Positions 33,051 through 44,298 of a DNA stretch of 61,232 bases are shown in pieces. The translations under genes and the position numbers were made by a program. Source of the stretch: Neoechinorhynchus agilis (taxonomy: Eukaryota > Acanthocephala). Position 1 is the first letter of the stretch; each line of letters begins with the position of its first letter. Where the stretch lies: the NCBI GenBank assembly GCA_051530055.1, contig JBMGUZ010000010.1, forward strand, positions 1-61,232. The letters are read 5' to 3'. The notes below the pieces were generated by a model. That model saw only the letters and a list, made by a program, of their open reading frames with translations, searched no databases and was not told the origin of the DNA.

Positions 33051-35093
33051 TGGATCTTAGCAGCACCGAAGACACCAATGATAGCACTACCGACGACACT
33101 GATGCCAGCAGCACCGAAGACACCAATGATAGCACTACCGACGACACTGATGCCAGCAGCACCGAAGACACCAATGATAGCACAACCGACGACACTGATG
33201 CCAGCAGCACCGAAGACACCAATGATAGCACTACCGACGACACCGATGCCAGCAGCACCGAAGACACCAATGTTAGCACAACCGACGACACTGATGCCAG
33301 CAGCACCGAAGACACCAATGTTAGCACAACCGACGACACTGATGCCAGCAGCACCGAAGACACCAATGATAGCACAACCGACGACACTGATGCCAGCAGC
33401 ACCGAAGACACCAATGATAGCACAACCGACGACACTGATGCCAGCAGCACCGAAGACACCAATGATAGCACAACCGACGACACTGATGCCAGCAGCACCG
33501 AAGACACCAATGATAGCACAACCGACGACACTGATGCCAGCAGCACCGAAGACACCAATGTTAGCACAACCGACGACACCGATGCCAGCAGCCCCGAAGA
33601 CACCAATGTTAGCACAACCGACGACACTGATGCCAGCAGCACCGAAGACACCAATGATAGCACTACCGACGACACCGATGCCAGCAGCACCGAAGACACC
33701 AATGTTAGCACAACCGACGACACCGATGCCAGCAGCACCGAAGACACCAATGTTAGCACAACCGACGACACTGATGCCAGCAGCACCGAAGACACCAATG
33801 ATAGCACTACCGACGACACTGATGCCAGCAGCACCGAAGACACCAATGATAGCACAACCGACGACACTGATGCCAGCAGCACCGAAGACACCAATGTTAA
33901 CAACCGACGACACTGATGCCAGCAGCACCGAAGACACCAATGATAGCACAACCGACGACACTGATGCCAGCAGCACCGAAGACACCAATGATAGCACTAC
34001 CGACGACACTGATGCCAGCAGCACCGAAGACACCAATGATAGCACAACCGACGACACTGATGCCAGCAGCACCGAAGACACCAATGTTAGCACAACCGAC
34101 GACACTGATGCCAGCAGCACCGAAGACACCAATGATAGCACAACCGACGACACTGATGCCAGCAGCACCGAAGACACCAATGATAGCACAACCGACGACA
34201 CCGATGCCAGCAGCACCGAAGACACCAATGTTAGCACAACCGACGACACCGATGCCAGCAGCACCGAAGACACCAATGTTAGCACAACCGACGACACTGA
34301 TGCCAGCAGCACCGAAGACACCAATGATAGCACAACCGACGACACCGATGCCAGCAGCACCGAAGACACCAATGATAGCACAACCGACGACACTGATGCC
34401 AGAGCACCGAAGACACCAATGTAGCACAACCGACGACACGATGCCAGCAGCACCGAAGACACCAATGATAGCACTACCGACGACACTGATGCCAGCAGCA
34501 CCGAAGACACCAATGATAGCACAACCGACGACACTGATGCCAGCAGCACCGAAGACACCAATGATAGCACAACCGACGACACTGATGCCAGCAGCACCGA
34601 AGACACCAATGATAGCACTACCGACGACACTGATGCCAGCAGCACCGAAGACACCAATGATAGCACAACCGACGACACTGATGCCAGCAGCACCGAAGAC
34701 ACCAATGTTAGTACAGACGACGACACCGATACCAGCAGCACCGAAGACACCAATGTTAGCACAGCCGACGGCACCGATACCAGCAGCACCGAAGACACCA
34801 ATGTTAGCACAACCGACGACACCGATGACAGCAGCACCGAAGACACCAATGTTAGCACAACCGACGACACCGATGCCAGCAGCACTGAAGACACCAATGT
34901 TAGCATAACCGACGGCACCGACACCAGCGGCACCGAAGACACCAATGATAGCACAACCGACGGCACCGATACCAGCAGCACCGAAGACACCAATGTTAGC
35001 ACAACCGATGACACCGTTGCCGAGACCACCGAAGACACCAATGTTAGCAATATCGACGGCACCGATACCAGCAGCACCGAAGACACCAATGTG
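33050..35093 (+). repeat. 48-bp minisatellite encoding a 16-residue Thr/Asp/Ser repeat
   Basis: About 42 tandem copies of a 48-bp unit. Because 48 is a multiple of 3, several frames are open. One plus frame gives TEDTNDSTTDDTDASS repeated (open at 33023-33916 and onward in pieces). Common variants are aca/act (Thr), act/acc (Thr) and gat/gtt (Asp/Val); the first two are silent in this frame. The minus frame giving VSSVLLASVSSVVLSL also has two silent sites, so coding strand is not settled. Single-base indels shift the frame near 33897 and 34400. The last six or so units are more diverged. Confidence 0.85.
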
Positions 35094-35550
35094 ACACTTT
35101 CAACTTCGCCAGCCAAGGTCACTCGCTATTCCGGTCCGTCATCGACGACACCGATGCTGTCCGCTCGCTTCGCTCGGGGACGGACGTTCCGCACTTCGCT
35201 CGGCACCTGGATGCTAAACCGTAATATGAAGACGGAAACTTGGCCGCCCAAAACGAGCCAAGTTAATAGAACAACGTCAATGTGATTATTTCAACTTCAT
35301 CAGCCAAGGGGACCACACGACCGAGCTTTTCAACTGGATTATGTGAGGTTTGTGATGGGATTTTCTCCCTGATGAAAACAGGAGTTCTTAGGATCCATGG
35401 ACCCCTTAATTCACGATGCTGCGGTTCCGGTTCACCCAAATAAATCCATTGATGGTGTGCGCCAAAATCTTATAACGACATCACCAATACGAAATGAAAT
35501 TCCATTTGTAGAGATATTGTGAGCGGGTTCTGCCCAGGAACGTTCTGAAA
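35094..35550 (+). other. 3' flank of the minisatellite
   Basis: The Thr/Asp frame continues past the last repeat as VTLSTSPAKVTRYSGPSSTT and ends at 35285. I recognise no domain. 35286-35550 shows nothing definite on either strand. Confidence 0.3.
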
Positions 35551-36720
35551 AGAATCACAAGGGGCGCGCGATATCAGGTCGCAAAGAGATTCATCTCTCG
35601 ATTGACAGACTGCATCGAAATTAACTCAGAGTTGTGGATACGTCTCTTTGCGTTTCCTCGACTAGCGTTTTCCACTTATGATATTTCTGAAGGATCGCTG
35701 ATCACAAAAATAGTTCTTTTGGCGAAAATTTTGCTCAATGCCCTTCGACAGTATGCGAGCAACGTAAGGAGTGTGTCCAGGAGCGTGACCACCGCCGAAA
35801 CTGAAATCGGTCCCAGGCTGGGCGCGTTTCTTCAGAGCTCGCGGACGGAGATGTCAGAGGAGCAGATCATCTATTATCATCAATGGACAGTCTCGCCAAC
35901 GATAACGAAGAAACGTTACGAACTCTTCGTTCCAAACATCCCCGTGACGGCTGTCGGCAGTATTTCGAAGTATTATCGTCCTTAGATACGATCTCTTATG
36001 TTTTATCATCGAAATCAGAATTGAAGATGGCAATCCCCTCTTTTGTTAACAGATTAGCTCACGACTTGACGGGCTCCATCCCCGACACCTAAAACACATG
36101 ACTTCCTTTTCAGTAGGCGACGCTGCTCAGTCCCTTGAAGATACATTGACACGCCTAGCCGACCAATTTGTAAGATGAGATTTTATTCCGAAAGGAATTA
36201 GGCTATTTTTAAGCGCATCTTTGTGTGCCTCGCGAAAAAGGAAGGTGGGATTCGTCCCATTGCAAATGGAGCAACTCTGCTTAACATCAAAACATTAAGT
36301 AAAAGTATCGCTGAAAAAATAGGGATGCAGCTTCGCCTGACTCAGTTGGGCTGCTGTACATGCAACGCGAACGAGCTAATGAATTATCTTCACGCGAGGC
36401 TCTGTTCTTCATCAAGAACACCCCCTTTATTCCAAAACTGCTGCATAAGCTGCCCACAGCACCTTAAGCTGGTAAAATTAGACAAGACGGTGAAAGCCTC
36501 CCTCGAGAAGATTTAAAATACTCCGCTGTCGGACGTGGCCTGGCGTCATGCGTGTTTACTCGTGTCGTCCGGCGGTTTGGGTATCCGAAAAGTAAGAGCT
36601 ATTTCTCTACCAGCTTTTTTAGGGTCGTATGAAACAAGCCGCAAAATAGTTTAGTCTTTTCTTGGCGAGACTTACACTTTGGATTAATTCGAGTGATCAA
36701 TCTCAGCCGAATGCCAGCGT
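35550..36720 (+). mobile_element. LINE reverse transcriptase of the KKEGGIRPIA lineage
   Basis: Plus strand. 35560-35700 gives ARYQVAKRFISRLTDCIEIN and LWIRLFAFPRLAFS, the pre-RT region of this lineage. 36223-36330 gives LAKKEGGIRPIANGATL and LSKSIAEKIGMQLRLTQLGC, the fingers of the reverse transcriptase. 36470-36690 gives the post-catalytic KLDKTVKASLEKI and, in another frame, SGGLGIRK with SYETSRK-like text. The palm with the YADD box is missing between 36420 and 36470, so a deletion removed the core. Related tails are found at 7242-7500, 15181-15571 and 48300-48585. Confidence 0.7.
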
Positions 36721-36910
36721 TGATACCTTGAAGGCAGCGATTGACTTGAAGAGCATCGAGACGTTGGGTCGTTCGGATGTCTAGAGAAGTTACACATCAA
36801 AAAGTGTCATTCAGAAGTTTCGACTATGAGTGTCAATTGGTATCAGCACAGGAGCAATTGTGCATGAATCGTTAATTCAGGGTAATTGTAATGAAACCTG
36901 GTGAGGGATT

Positions 36911-37390
36911 GTGTTTCCTAACGTGATGATTCATCACGAGAAGCAAATAGAGCATTGTGAAGTAAGTGATGTTACTTACAATATATCAATGAGAGGAAAC
37001 GCATTTACAATCTTGGGGGGTCATCATCTTAATTGGTTGGATAACTGTATACGATTTGTTTGTGGACAACCTGAATTAGTAACGGTCATCGGAGTAATTT
37101 TTCTCTTTAGCCATGAGAATGTAGCGGGGATGGTCCCTTGCAAGGATAAAAAACAGCCACGAACCAATATTCAAATCTCATTAGAATCAGTTTTGTGTTA
37201 TTGCTTTTCATTTCGGTTTGGCAATGTGCAAACTGTATCGCGACTTGCTGATATCCGGAACACAAATCACTCCACATTGCTTAGAAATCTTGGCCGCAAC
37301 ACAAAGTTAGTAAATGCAATAGCAGAAGCCAAAAGATTCAATTATATGCACACATCCGAAGGTCGATTTTGCGTTGAAGGAAAATTATAA
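36911..37390 (+). CDS. Unrecognised frame left of the capsid-type fossils
   Basis: About 155 codons are open; the first ATG is near 36926 (MIHHEKQIEHCEVSDVTYNI). Contains NAFTILGGHHLNWLDNCIRF and RFGNVQTVSRLADIRNTNHS. The composition is that of a globular protein. I recognise no family. It lies directly before the capsid-type fossil at 37400-38770 in the same orientation and may be its N-terminal part or a separate gene. Confidence 0.4.
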   Translation: MFPNVMIHHEKQIEHCEVSDVTYNISMRGNAFTILGGHHLNWLDNCIRFVCGQPELVTVIGVIFLFSHENVAGMVPCKDKKQPRTNIQISLESVLCYCFSFRFGNVQTVSRLADIRNTNHSTLLRNLGRNTKLVNAIAEAKRFNYMHTSEGRFCVEGKL

Positions 37391-37399
37391 CAACATATT

Positions 37400-38790
37400 G
37401 TCCATCCCTTCTACTGGTGTATTCGAGTCCGCAACCAACGTAACTCCACCAGAACATAGTTCTTCAATGATTGTAAAAATCTCTCTCGGCAGTATGTCAG
37501 TTTGAGCGCAATATGGGCTCGCCTAGGCTGGTTCCAGCTTCCGAACTCCTACCGAAGGTGTCGTGTTGCGAGAGTAGAGACGTGCTTAGGGTTGATGGGA
37601 GTGTGAATGAGTTGTTTGAGGTTGAGGCCATACCAGGTAACGCGAGTTTGCGTCCGCTTCCGAGTGTAATTGTACCTAGTAGGCGTGATTGTGTAGATAA
37701 AGCAGTTGCGCCACCACCGAAGCGGTTGTTCATACCAGGCATGAGTATGCAACAAATTCAAATCTACGCTACCAAAGTATGTAGATGTTGAGTGAGTATG
37801 ATAAAGTGACCTCTTCCATACAAGAGAAGGCGGCTGAGTTGGTAGATATACCACTACCACCAGCGAGCCGACAATTTAAAACTATTGCCGACGCGGACCC
37901 ATAGGCTATTCAATGCTAGCTGGACCGTCCATAGATCGCCCAATTGACCAGATTCCTTATCAGGAAGAGATCTTTTTGTACAGTGCGGTGACCACCAATT
38001 CATATGAGCAGCAACGTACCGTATGGGAATGGAGTTCGCTTTCAATCTATCGATGATTGCGGACTTCTATCCTTTGATCCAATTAGGGCTATTGAAGGTC
38101 GAGAACAATGCGGCAGCATTTGGTAGACCTGGTTACGGTGCAGACTTAGTTGAGCGTCTAAATTTTGTTTTAGACACGATGCAAGCGTCCGTGCACGATG
38201 CTGCTGACGACGCAACTCACCCGGTCGGTTCGACTTCTGACATTACAGCATGCGAGAGCAGTTCTATAATCGGTATTACGAGCCTTAGGTTTGGGCCTGT
38301 TTTACCCCGTGCTTTTCGGTTGTGGACAGGGTTGGACACTTGTACAGCCATCAATTACCGGCGGCGATATCTAAAGTTATAGGTATCGCTATTGGCACTG
38401 GAGTAACGACCTTCCATGATGTCAATAATCGGATCTCGTTGGGCGCTTCACATGCTAAAGCATATTGGTTGGATAACAAGGAGTTGGCGATCAAATTCCT
38501 TTATGGGAATCTGGCGTGGTGTTTATTGGATGGTATTGACATAGCAGCTTTGCGTGACAACGCATCTCCAACACAACAACACTCTTTTCAGACTGTAAAA
38601 AGGTATGTTAGTGGCGGGGTCTCCGTCTTAGATGTCGAGCGGAATGCTAACGCATATATTAACGCGAAGGCCTCTCCGGATCGGGTCCCCAAAGAGAGCG
38701 AAGATGTGAGTGTACATAGTATGAGTGAGTTGCTTGAAGTTCAAGTAATGCCTGGTGATTGAACCTTGGAGTGTCAGTGTGAATAGTCGA
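37400..38790 (+). pseudogene. Toti-like virus fossil: capsid-type fragment
   Basis: Plus-strand fragments of a capsid-type ORF: ILSIPSTGVFESATNVTPPE near 37410, IPGMSMQQIQIYATK near 37740, DRPIDQIPYQEEIFLYSAVT near 37950, then MGMEFAFNLSMIADFYPLIQ and FGPVLPRAFRLWTGLDTCTA, with AYWLDNKELAIKFLYGNLAW. The wording LWTGLDTCTAIN matches LWSELESCTAIN in the next fossil (39.5 kb), so this is a related virus or paralogous segment. Broken, at least four breaks; age intermediate to old. The capsid role is inferred from this homology and the neighbouring polymerase. Confidence 0.55.
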
Positions 38791-40094
38791 CGCGAGGATC
38801 TCGCTTGTTTCGGGCGCTGGTGTGGGACAGGTTCAACCTACATTCAACAGCATGAAAGAAGAGTGTATGAGCAGAGCATTTAGAGAGAGTGCGTGTGATA
38901 GTCTGGCTTCCTCCGTGGCGGCTGAGTTGATAGATGCTACTATCGCCAGCGAACCATCCAACTGAAGTGGCACGTTCTTAATGGATCGCGACGTTGTCGC
39001 TATGTCTTCTTCACAGGAAACAGTTTGCGACACCGTCCTTTCTCTGCTCTCGAGGTGTCCACAGTTTGTCTTGGATGGTACTCGTGCGCATTTGAAAGAT
39101 GCGTTCAAGCAAGGTGGCTTCAGAGTGAAGCAGCTTCCGTCCGTCTTTGACGCTCCACTCTATACAGATGTGCTTTGTTGAAAGAGTTTCTTTCCAGAAT
39201 TGGCCAATTGTGTTCGTCTGATTTGTCCGTGACCAATAGGTTTTTTTCGAAGGTGGAGTGCTAAAGTTTCAGTGCCCTCGATGAGCGAATTGCCAGATGC
39301 GAGATGTCCCAACTGTGATTGCTTTCTTGTGGAACAGCGGCATGTGCCAGAGCCGTGTCTTGGGCTCACTTTCTATTCAACCGCATTTTCCGGACGGCTT
39401 CGCTGACTGACGAAATGTATTTGCGGTACTTGTTCGATTCTACTTCTGACGGCCATGTCTTCAAACTTAAACGTTGTGCGTCAAACCTCTACTCGCGGCC
39501 AGAGCTTTCTCTTTGTGGTCCGAGCTTGAATCGTGCACGGCCATCAACGACAGGACTATTGCTTATTGGACGGGGGCGTCCGGGGTCGTAGGTGTTGCTA
39601 TTGGTGCCTCGCCAGAATTCCCATTTAGAGACATGCTCCTCGGAAGGACGGCTTGGCCCAACGCGAACAACCTTTTGATTGTTTACAGCAGGTTACTGGA
39701 CACAGAATATGACTTGGAAGAGCTCAACTTGCCAGCGGCGGAATTATGGGATACCTACTCGCGAATTTGCCATCACTATGGGTGGACGAATCTCGACGGA
39801 TTTCGGATAGAGAACCTCGCCTTTCATAGGGGCGTGAACGATTACGTACAGCGCCTGCCGGACTCAGATTTGACGCCATTGGGGTTGGGCCCACTACTGG
39901 AGCAGTACAAGCCGATGGAGCAGGGACCAGCACCACATGTGGATGAAACGGTGCGCGAAGCAATGATGCGCCACATAATGCTGTCAAGTTGTTATGGAGA
40001 GGCGACACAATCGACGGGCTGGCTCCACCTGGCCATGGGGATGGAAGGCAGAGTGGCAAACTCCATGCTATTGCGAGATTTTAATCACAAATAA
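38791..40094 (+). pseudogene. Toti-like virus fossil: second capsid-type copy
   Basis: Plus strand: SVAAELIDATIASEPSN near 38920, MSSSQETVCDTVLSLLSRCP near 39003, then from 39474 a well-kept stretch LWSELESCTAINDRTIAYWT, GASPEFPFRDMLLGRTAWPN and NLPAAELWDTYSRICHHYGW. The last parts align with the 23.5-24.4 kb fossil (REFPFSHEMLVATTCWPALN; LPSAVLWDVYSRLCHFYGW). It ends at a stop at 40094, followed after 18 bp by the small frame at 40113. A few breaks in the left part; the right 206 codons are open, so it looks younger than 37400-38790. Confidence 0.6.
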
Positions 40095-40112
40095 ACAACT
40101 AAAACCCAAGCA

Positions 40113-40451
40113 ATGAACAGACGATTCGAGCCTACGTTTTTCAACACAGATGACATAGTCGCGCCGGAGGCGGACTTGTCAGAAGAAGTCGAGCCCACTA
40201 TCTTTACAAGTTTCAGGGATGTGGCTCCGAGAACGCCGGATTGGCAGTGCGGGGAGTTGCCGGAGGCATGGTTACTTAGAGAAGACAGTGGGAGTTTCCG
40301 GTTGGGGCTCTCGTTAGTCTACAACTACGAACAAGGAGGCAAGGTGTGGAATAGAGACATAGAGGTGAGATTTTCGGCTGTTAGAGAGGGAATCCAGTGC
40401 AGATACCAGCGTGCAGGAAGAAGAGGCATTTCCTTACGAATAAACGTATAA
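40113..40451 (+). CDS. Small open frame related to the viral capsid-type module
   Basis: 112 codons open from ATG to stop. The middle reads GELPEAWLLREDSGSFRLGL and SLVYNYEQGGKVWNRDIEVR, parallel to LPEAWAFTDTERGKRIKLTL and FLMNDCGRQEKRELVLDIVA at the start of the 24-kb fossil. It therefore belongs to the same viral group but stands as its own ORF directly after the 39.5-kb capsid-type frame. In that virus it may have been a separate small protein, or the downstream ORF may have lost its remainder. Whole as far as it goes. Function unknown. Confidence 0.55.
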   Translation: MNRRFEPTFFNTDDIVAPEADLSEEVEPTIFTSFRDVAPRTPDWQCGELPEAWLLREDSGSFRLGLSLVYNYEQGGKVWNRDIEVRFSAVREGIQCRYQRAGRRGISLRINV

Positions 40452-41340
40452 AAATGACGATGATTGCCAGAATATGAAATAATGATTTAAATAAGCAGTT
40501 CAATCACATAGAAAAACTGGACGAAAACTGCTGTTACCTTTTTTAGGATTATCGACATTGTATGTGTCAGCAATAACGTTTAATTAATTTTAAAAATAAA
40601 ATGCTTCTATCCGTTGAAACACCGACACACTCGAAGTAATTGAAGTCGTTAGAGGAATTGACCAAAAGACAGGGATTTGGTTGCGCAATCAAAATGTCAA
40701 CAGCCAGTTCAGCCACATCCAACATTTAAATAAAATTGGATCGCTTGCATTTGCGAGGTGGCTCGGAGAATGGCCTGCAATTAATCGACGGACTTTGTTC
40801 ATGATTTTAAAATAAACTGAAGTCGCTCAAAAGTCATCGGACGAATATAAAACACGGAAAAGGAGCTAAATGTGAATCATTTCTTTGAAATGTCTTAAGC
40901 TGATTAAATGATGCTATAGATAGTCCTTGTCGTTGACCAAGGAATAACCGCCACCAATGATACAGCGGATTTCTCTTTAACAACTTTTCCATTGATTGTA
41001 AAAGAACTGCTTTCGCACTCATTTTAATTTTTAAGGTTCGAATTTTTTAACTAATTTGTGTGTATAGTCCAGATTCGTTAAGGTACACCAAATAACATTT
41101 AGTTTTAATAGCATCTAAGAATTTTTAATACAAACGAGACGGAAATTAGAAATTGTGAGCATTCTACGATATAAAAAGCGCTATATAAAATATATTCAAC
41201 GCATTTTTAAACTTTCATTGAAACATAAAGTTATACACCACATCGATTTTTATGCTCTATTTTTGAGTTATGCCTTGAATTTAATTTGAAACAATTGCCA
41301 GTGTTCAGCTGTTTAAAGTTACTTTACGATTCCGATCTTA
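40452..41340. other. AT-rich gap, one weak small frame
   Basis: No repeat or gene recognised. A minus-strand frame of 62 codons at 40834-41022 (MSAKAVLLQSMEKLLKRNPL) looks faintly protein-like but is unsupported. The AT content contrasts sharply with the GC-rich LINE that starts at 41341. Confidence 0.3.
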
Positions 41341-42537
41341 ATGTCCAACAACTTTAACCTTGAACGTGAACTAACTCCTCGGAGCCAGGTTGGCCTCGAG
41401 TCAACTGACGTTTCTGACACTGTTTCAGCGGTGACAGTTACAACGAGTGTGGGACAGCAGGTCCAGGGCGCTACGTCCAGAGTAGACCCACCCCGAGGTG
41501 CCAATTCCGGGGGCACACGAGGAAGCTGGTGAAGGAAGTGAGGCGGGGTCGATTGAGTTGGAAACTCAAGGGCGACATCCGCATTTAGTGAGGACTGCAA
41601 GTATGGCAGTCAGAGTGCCGACTTTACAACTCAGGGCGGGCGAGATGGTGCGTGCCCCGGATGGAAGGTACTGTGTACGATGATGAAACTGAAGAGATGC
41701 ACTCCATGCGTCCGACGGAGATGGCACTGGTGTCAGGGTTGCCACATTTCCGGGACACGACAAACGGGAACGATCAACCGGGAACCTCGATCAGGTTCGG
41801 GCCCCCGGCAACAGAGACTGAATCATGTGGTGGGCTGGCTTTCACATCCTCACGCTCGTGGATTGCCGCCCCAGTGAGCACGTTGGGAGGAAAGAGGCCG
41901 TTGTCTGTTGGCTTCAAGTTCGACTGCCCAAAAACTTTTGAAGGTACGCCCTCAAAAGAGTTTCTGACGACTTTTGACACGAAGGGGTTGCTCCCAACAC
42001 TTGATGTTACTGATTCCTGTCGGCCACGTAAAAGAAGCAGCTCCGGCGGTCAGACAGCTACTGATAGTAGCCTGTCAACGCGGGGTCGGTGTGCCGCTCC
42101 ACTTGGTGATGCGGCAGCGAACGGGAACAACAAAATCCACCAGTGCAACGGGAAAAAGCGAGGGCGTCGTAGCTCTCGCCGACGACTTGAGCGTCGAAAT
42201 GAGCGAAACTGTCGCCGGAGGCAACGAAAGCGTCGGTCGAAGCTCATCACCGTGGTGCGTACGGACTGTTCAGGTGGCGCTGACAGCCGTGAGCCCTTTG
42301 ACAAGCTATTTCAAACAGAAGATGACTACGAATCGGATCCTTGAATTGTAGGAGTCTGCGAGCGCAATGGCGTAGGGGAACCCTGGCCAAATTGACAAGG
42401 AACGCCGGAATGGATCTTGTGTTTTTACAAGAATTGCGCATAAGAGGCCAATCGAACAAAGACGTAAATCAGGAGGATTTAGGAGGAGCTCTCATTAATA
42501 TTTTTCGTAAATCACCAAGATCGAGGACGCAAACATG
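41341..42537 (+). mobile_element. GC-rich LINE: ORF1 and the start of ORF2
   Basis: Plus strand. ORF1-like coding in several frames: MSNNFNLERELTPRSQVGLE at 41341, VRVPTLQLRAGEMVRAPDGR near 41610, and a Lys/Arg-rich tail at about 42130-42240 (GRRSSRRRLERRNERNCRRR). At 42341 comes LNCRSLRAQWRRGTLAKLTR then AGMDLVFLQELRIRG, the classic start of an APE endonuclease (NxRSL and FLQEL). The element stops at about 42537, where the next viral fossil begins. It is a 3'-truncated fragment of a LINE unlike the AT-rich ones. Frame changes are present in ORF1. Confidence 0.6.
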
Positions 42538-43400
42538 AACACTGAGAAAACGGCACTCAAAGCTATTGAAAAGGTCTATGGTCTTGAGAAAGCGTTAGAA
42601 TTCGTGAAGACATTTAGAAGATCGTCGCCGGAGGCCGACTCAAATCAGTTTGAAAACTATACGCCTTCCCAAGGCTAGTCAGGCAGCGGCGGGTACTCCA
42701 GACTTGGTATGTGCCAAAGCCCCAATGGACAAACTGGCCCTTCTGCCGGAGGCATGGGCTTTCTCTAGAATTGAGAATGGCAAAAGCATTAAGTTGACCC
42801 TTCTTTATCTGATGAACGATTGCGGTCGCCAAGAAAAGAAGGACTTTGAGTTGGAGGTCCGTAAGAGTGGTTATGAGGATGGCGGCAGTTTACGTGGCGA
42901 AGACGTCTGAAGAGATTGTAGAAGGTTCTAGGCTGATTTTGGGAGACGCTTCAGATGTAGTCATGATGAGTAAAATCAATGGGATTGAAGCCATGAAAGC
43001 TTTTGAGAAAAGATTTGGTGATTCAGTCTACGCTACAGCACTCAGAGACTATCTGGATTCAGGAGCTGCTCTCTCATTCAGGAAGCTTCCCTGAGTGCCA
43101 GGAGAATCGAGGAGATCCGACGGTACTGATGAGATGGAGAAACTGGATCCTTTGAGTAAATTCGTATTCGATCTGGCAGCTTTGGACAAAGAAGCCAAGG
43201 AAGGGTGGTTTGTTTACAAGGGAGGAGAGTTTACTAGGACTTACTCCAAGTATGGAGAAAAACTGCCTCGCTACTTCGCTCACGAGGCCAAACCCGACGC
43301 ATTAGTGAAAAGGATTGGAGAAGGGAATTTTGAAATAGTATTCAACATAAGCACCCTTGTTTCAGACTTCCACATTATTGGCTATTGTTTACTGTCCTGA
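42538..43400 (+). pseudogene. Toti-like virus fossil: capsid-type N-terminal part
   Basis: Begins with ATG at about 42536 (MNTEKTALKAIEKVYGLEKA), followed by SPEADSNQFENYTPSQG. The same text occurs at the start of the 24-kb fossil (SPEADSNQYEHCTPSRG). Then CAKAPMDKLALLPEAWAF and TLLYLMNDCGRQEKKDFELE align with that fossil, and VVMRMAAVYVAKTSEEIVEG with its VMRMAAVLVAQSL. The right part (EMEKLDPLSKFVFDLAALDK) has no match in the window. Broken, with roughly three breaks. Its left end is joined to LINE ORF2 sequence. Confidence 0.6.
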
Positions 43401-43779
43401 ATTCAGGGCTTTTAATATTAGACAACAAATAAAGATTGGCGAACAAAGAAGAATGTAAAAAATATAAGTAAAGATCCATTTTGACCTTATGATATGCGAT
43501 TAAACGTGAAGAGGTTTGTTTAGTGAATATTCCTTCGACTTTGTATGATAAGGAGAAAGTCGATGTTTCACCCTGGCAAAGTAAAATATCTTCAGGTGAA
43601 CATCTACTGAGTTAGTTGGTTTTTCTCGGTTGCTTTTCTTTTAACTACGCGAGAATTATTTTGTTTACGAACAACTAAGAACGATCAAAATTTAAAGAAC
43701 CCAAAAAGATTAAAAAGTTTCCGTGGGATATTGAGATCATTACTTAAATGCATCCGTAAGGCTAAAATGGAGTAAAAAG
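43401..43779. other. AT-rich spacer
   Basis: No coding pattern, repeat or RNA gene recognised between the capsid-type fossil and the LINE leader that follows. Confidence 0.35.
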
Positions 43780-44298
43780 AAAAAGATCGTGTCGATGGCA
43801 ATGAAAAATGTTCAATGGAGTTCATTAATCAAGTTGAGATGCTTGAAATTCTTGATGATCAAGAAAATAAGTCTCATATTTTACGATTATAAAAAAAAGA
43901 ACAAGTGTCAGTCGAGAACGCTGACAAATATTCAAGGTTTTAAGCAGTGGAGTTGGATTTAAAGTGCTTAGCAGCATAACTCCCGTGATAAATTATCTTA
44001 CAACTCGGAGAATCCGTTGATTTCACTAATTATAGCCATAAGGCAGAACATTTTCAAAAAGAAATTAAATCGGAAAAACCGATGTCTCCAATAATTTCAG
44101 AATATTACTCACGTGCTTTGAGGCGCTAAGACGCCGTTATGAACGTAAAGAATTTTCCACCATCGCCAAAGTCGCTCGATTCAACGGAGAACAAAACAGA
44201 ACGACGCGAGGAACGCGGATGCAACGCAATAGAAAGCGGACGGCGATTTGGAAGATACGAAAAAACGACAGAATTCAGGTCCGTTTAATTATTAGCAT
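43780..44298 (+). mobile_element. LINE 5' end / ORF1 start joined to a viral polymerase
   Basis: 43790-44120 reads in pieces like a coiled-coil ORF1 start (MEFINQVEMLEILDDQENKS; NYSHKAEHFQKEIKSEKPMS). 44025-44298 matches the leader and ORF1 start of the LINE at 18.3-20.9 kb (RKRTAIWKIRKNDRIQVRLI). At about 44298 the LINE sequence stops and the viral polymerase begins in the same open frame, so one frame of 308 codons (44219-45145) starts in LINE and ends in virus. Two further copies of this LINE 5' end are at 46905-47150 and 58440-58690. Confidence 0.7.

Noticed and set aside
33003-35122. Large hydrophobic or Ala/Pro/Met-rich proteins (up to 749 codons) across the minisatellite
   Set aside because: They are alternative frames of the 48-bp repeat, open only because 48 is divisible by three. 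Their residues vary at the repeat's variable sites.
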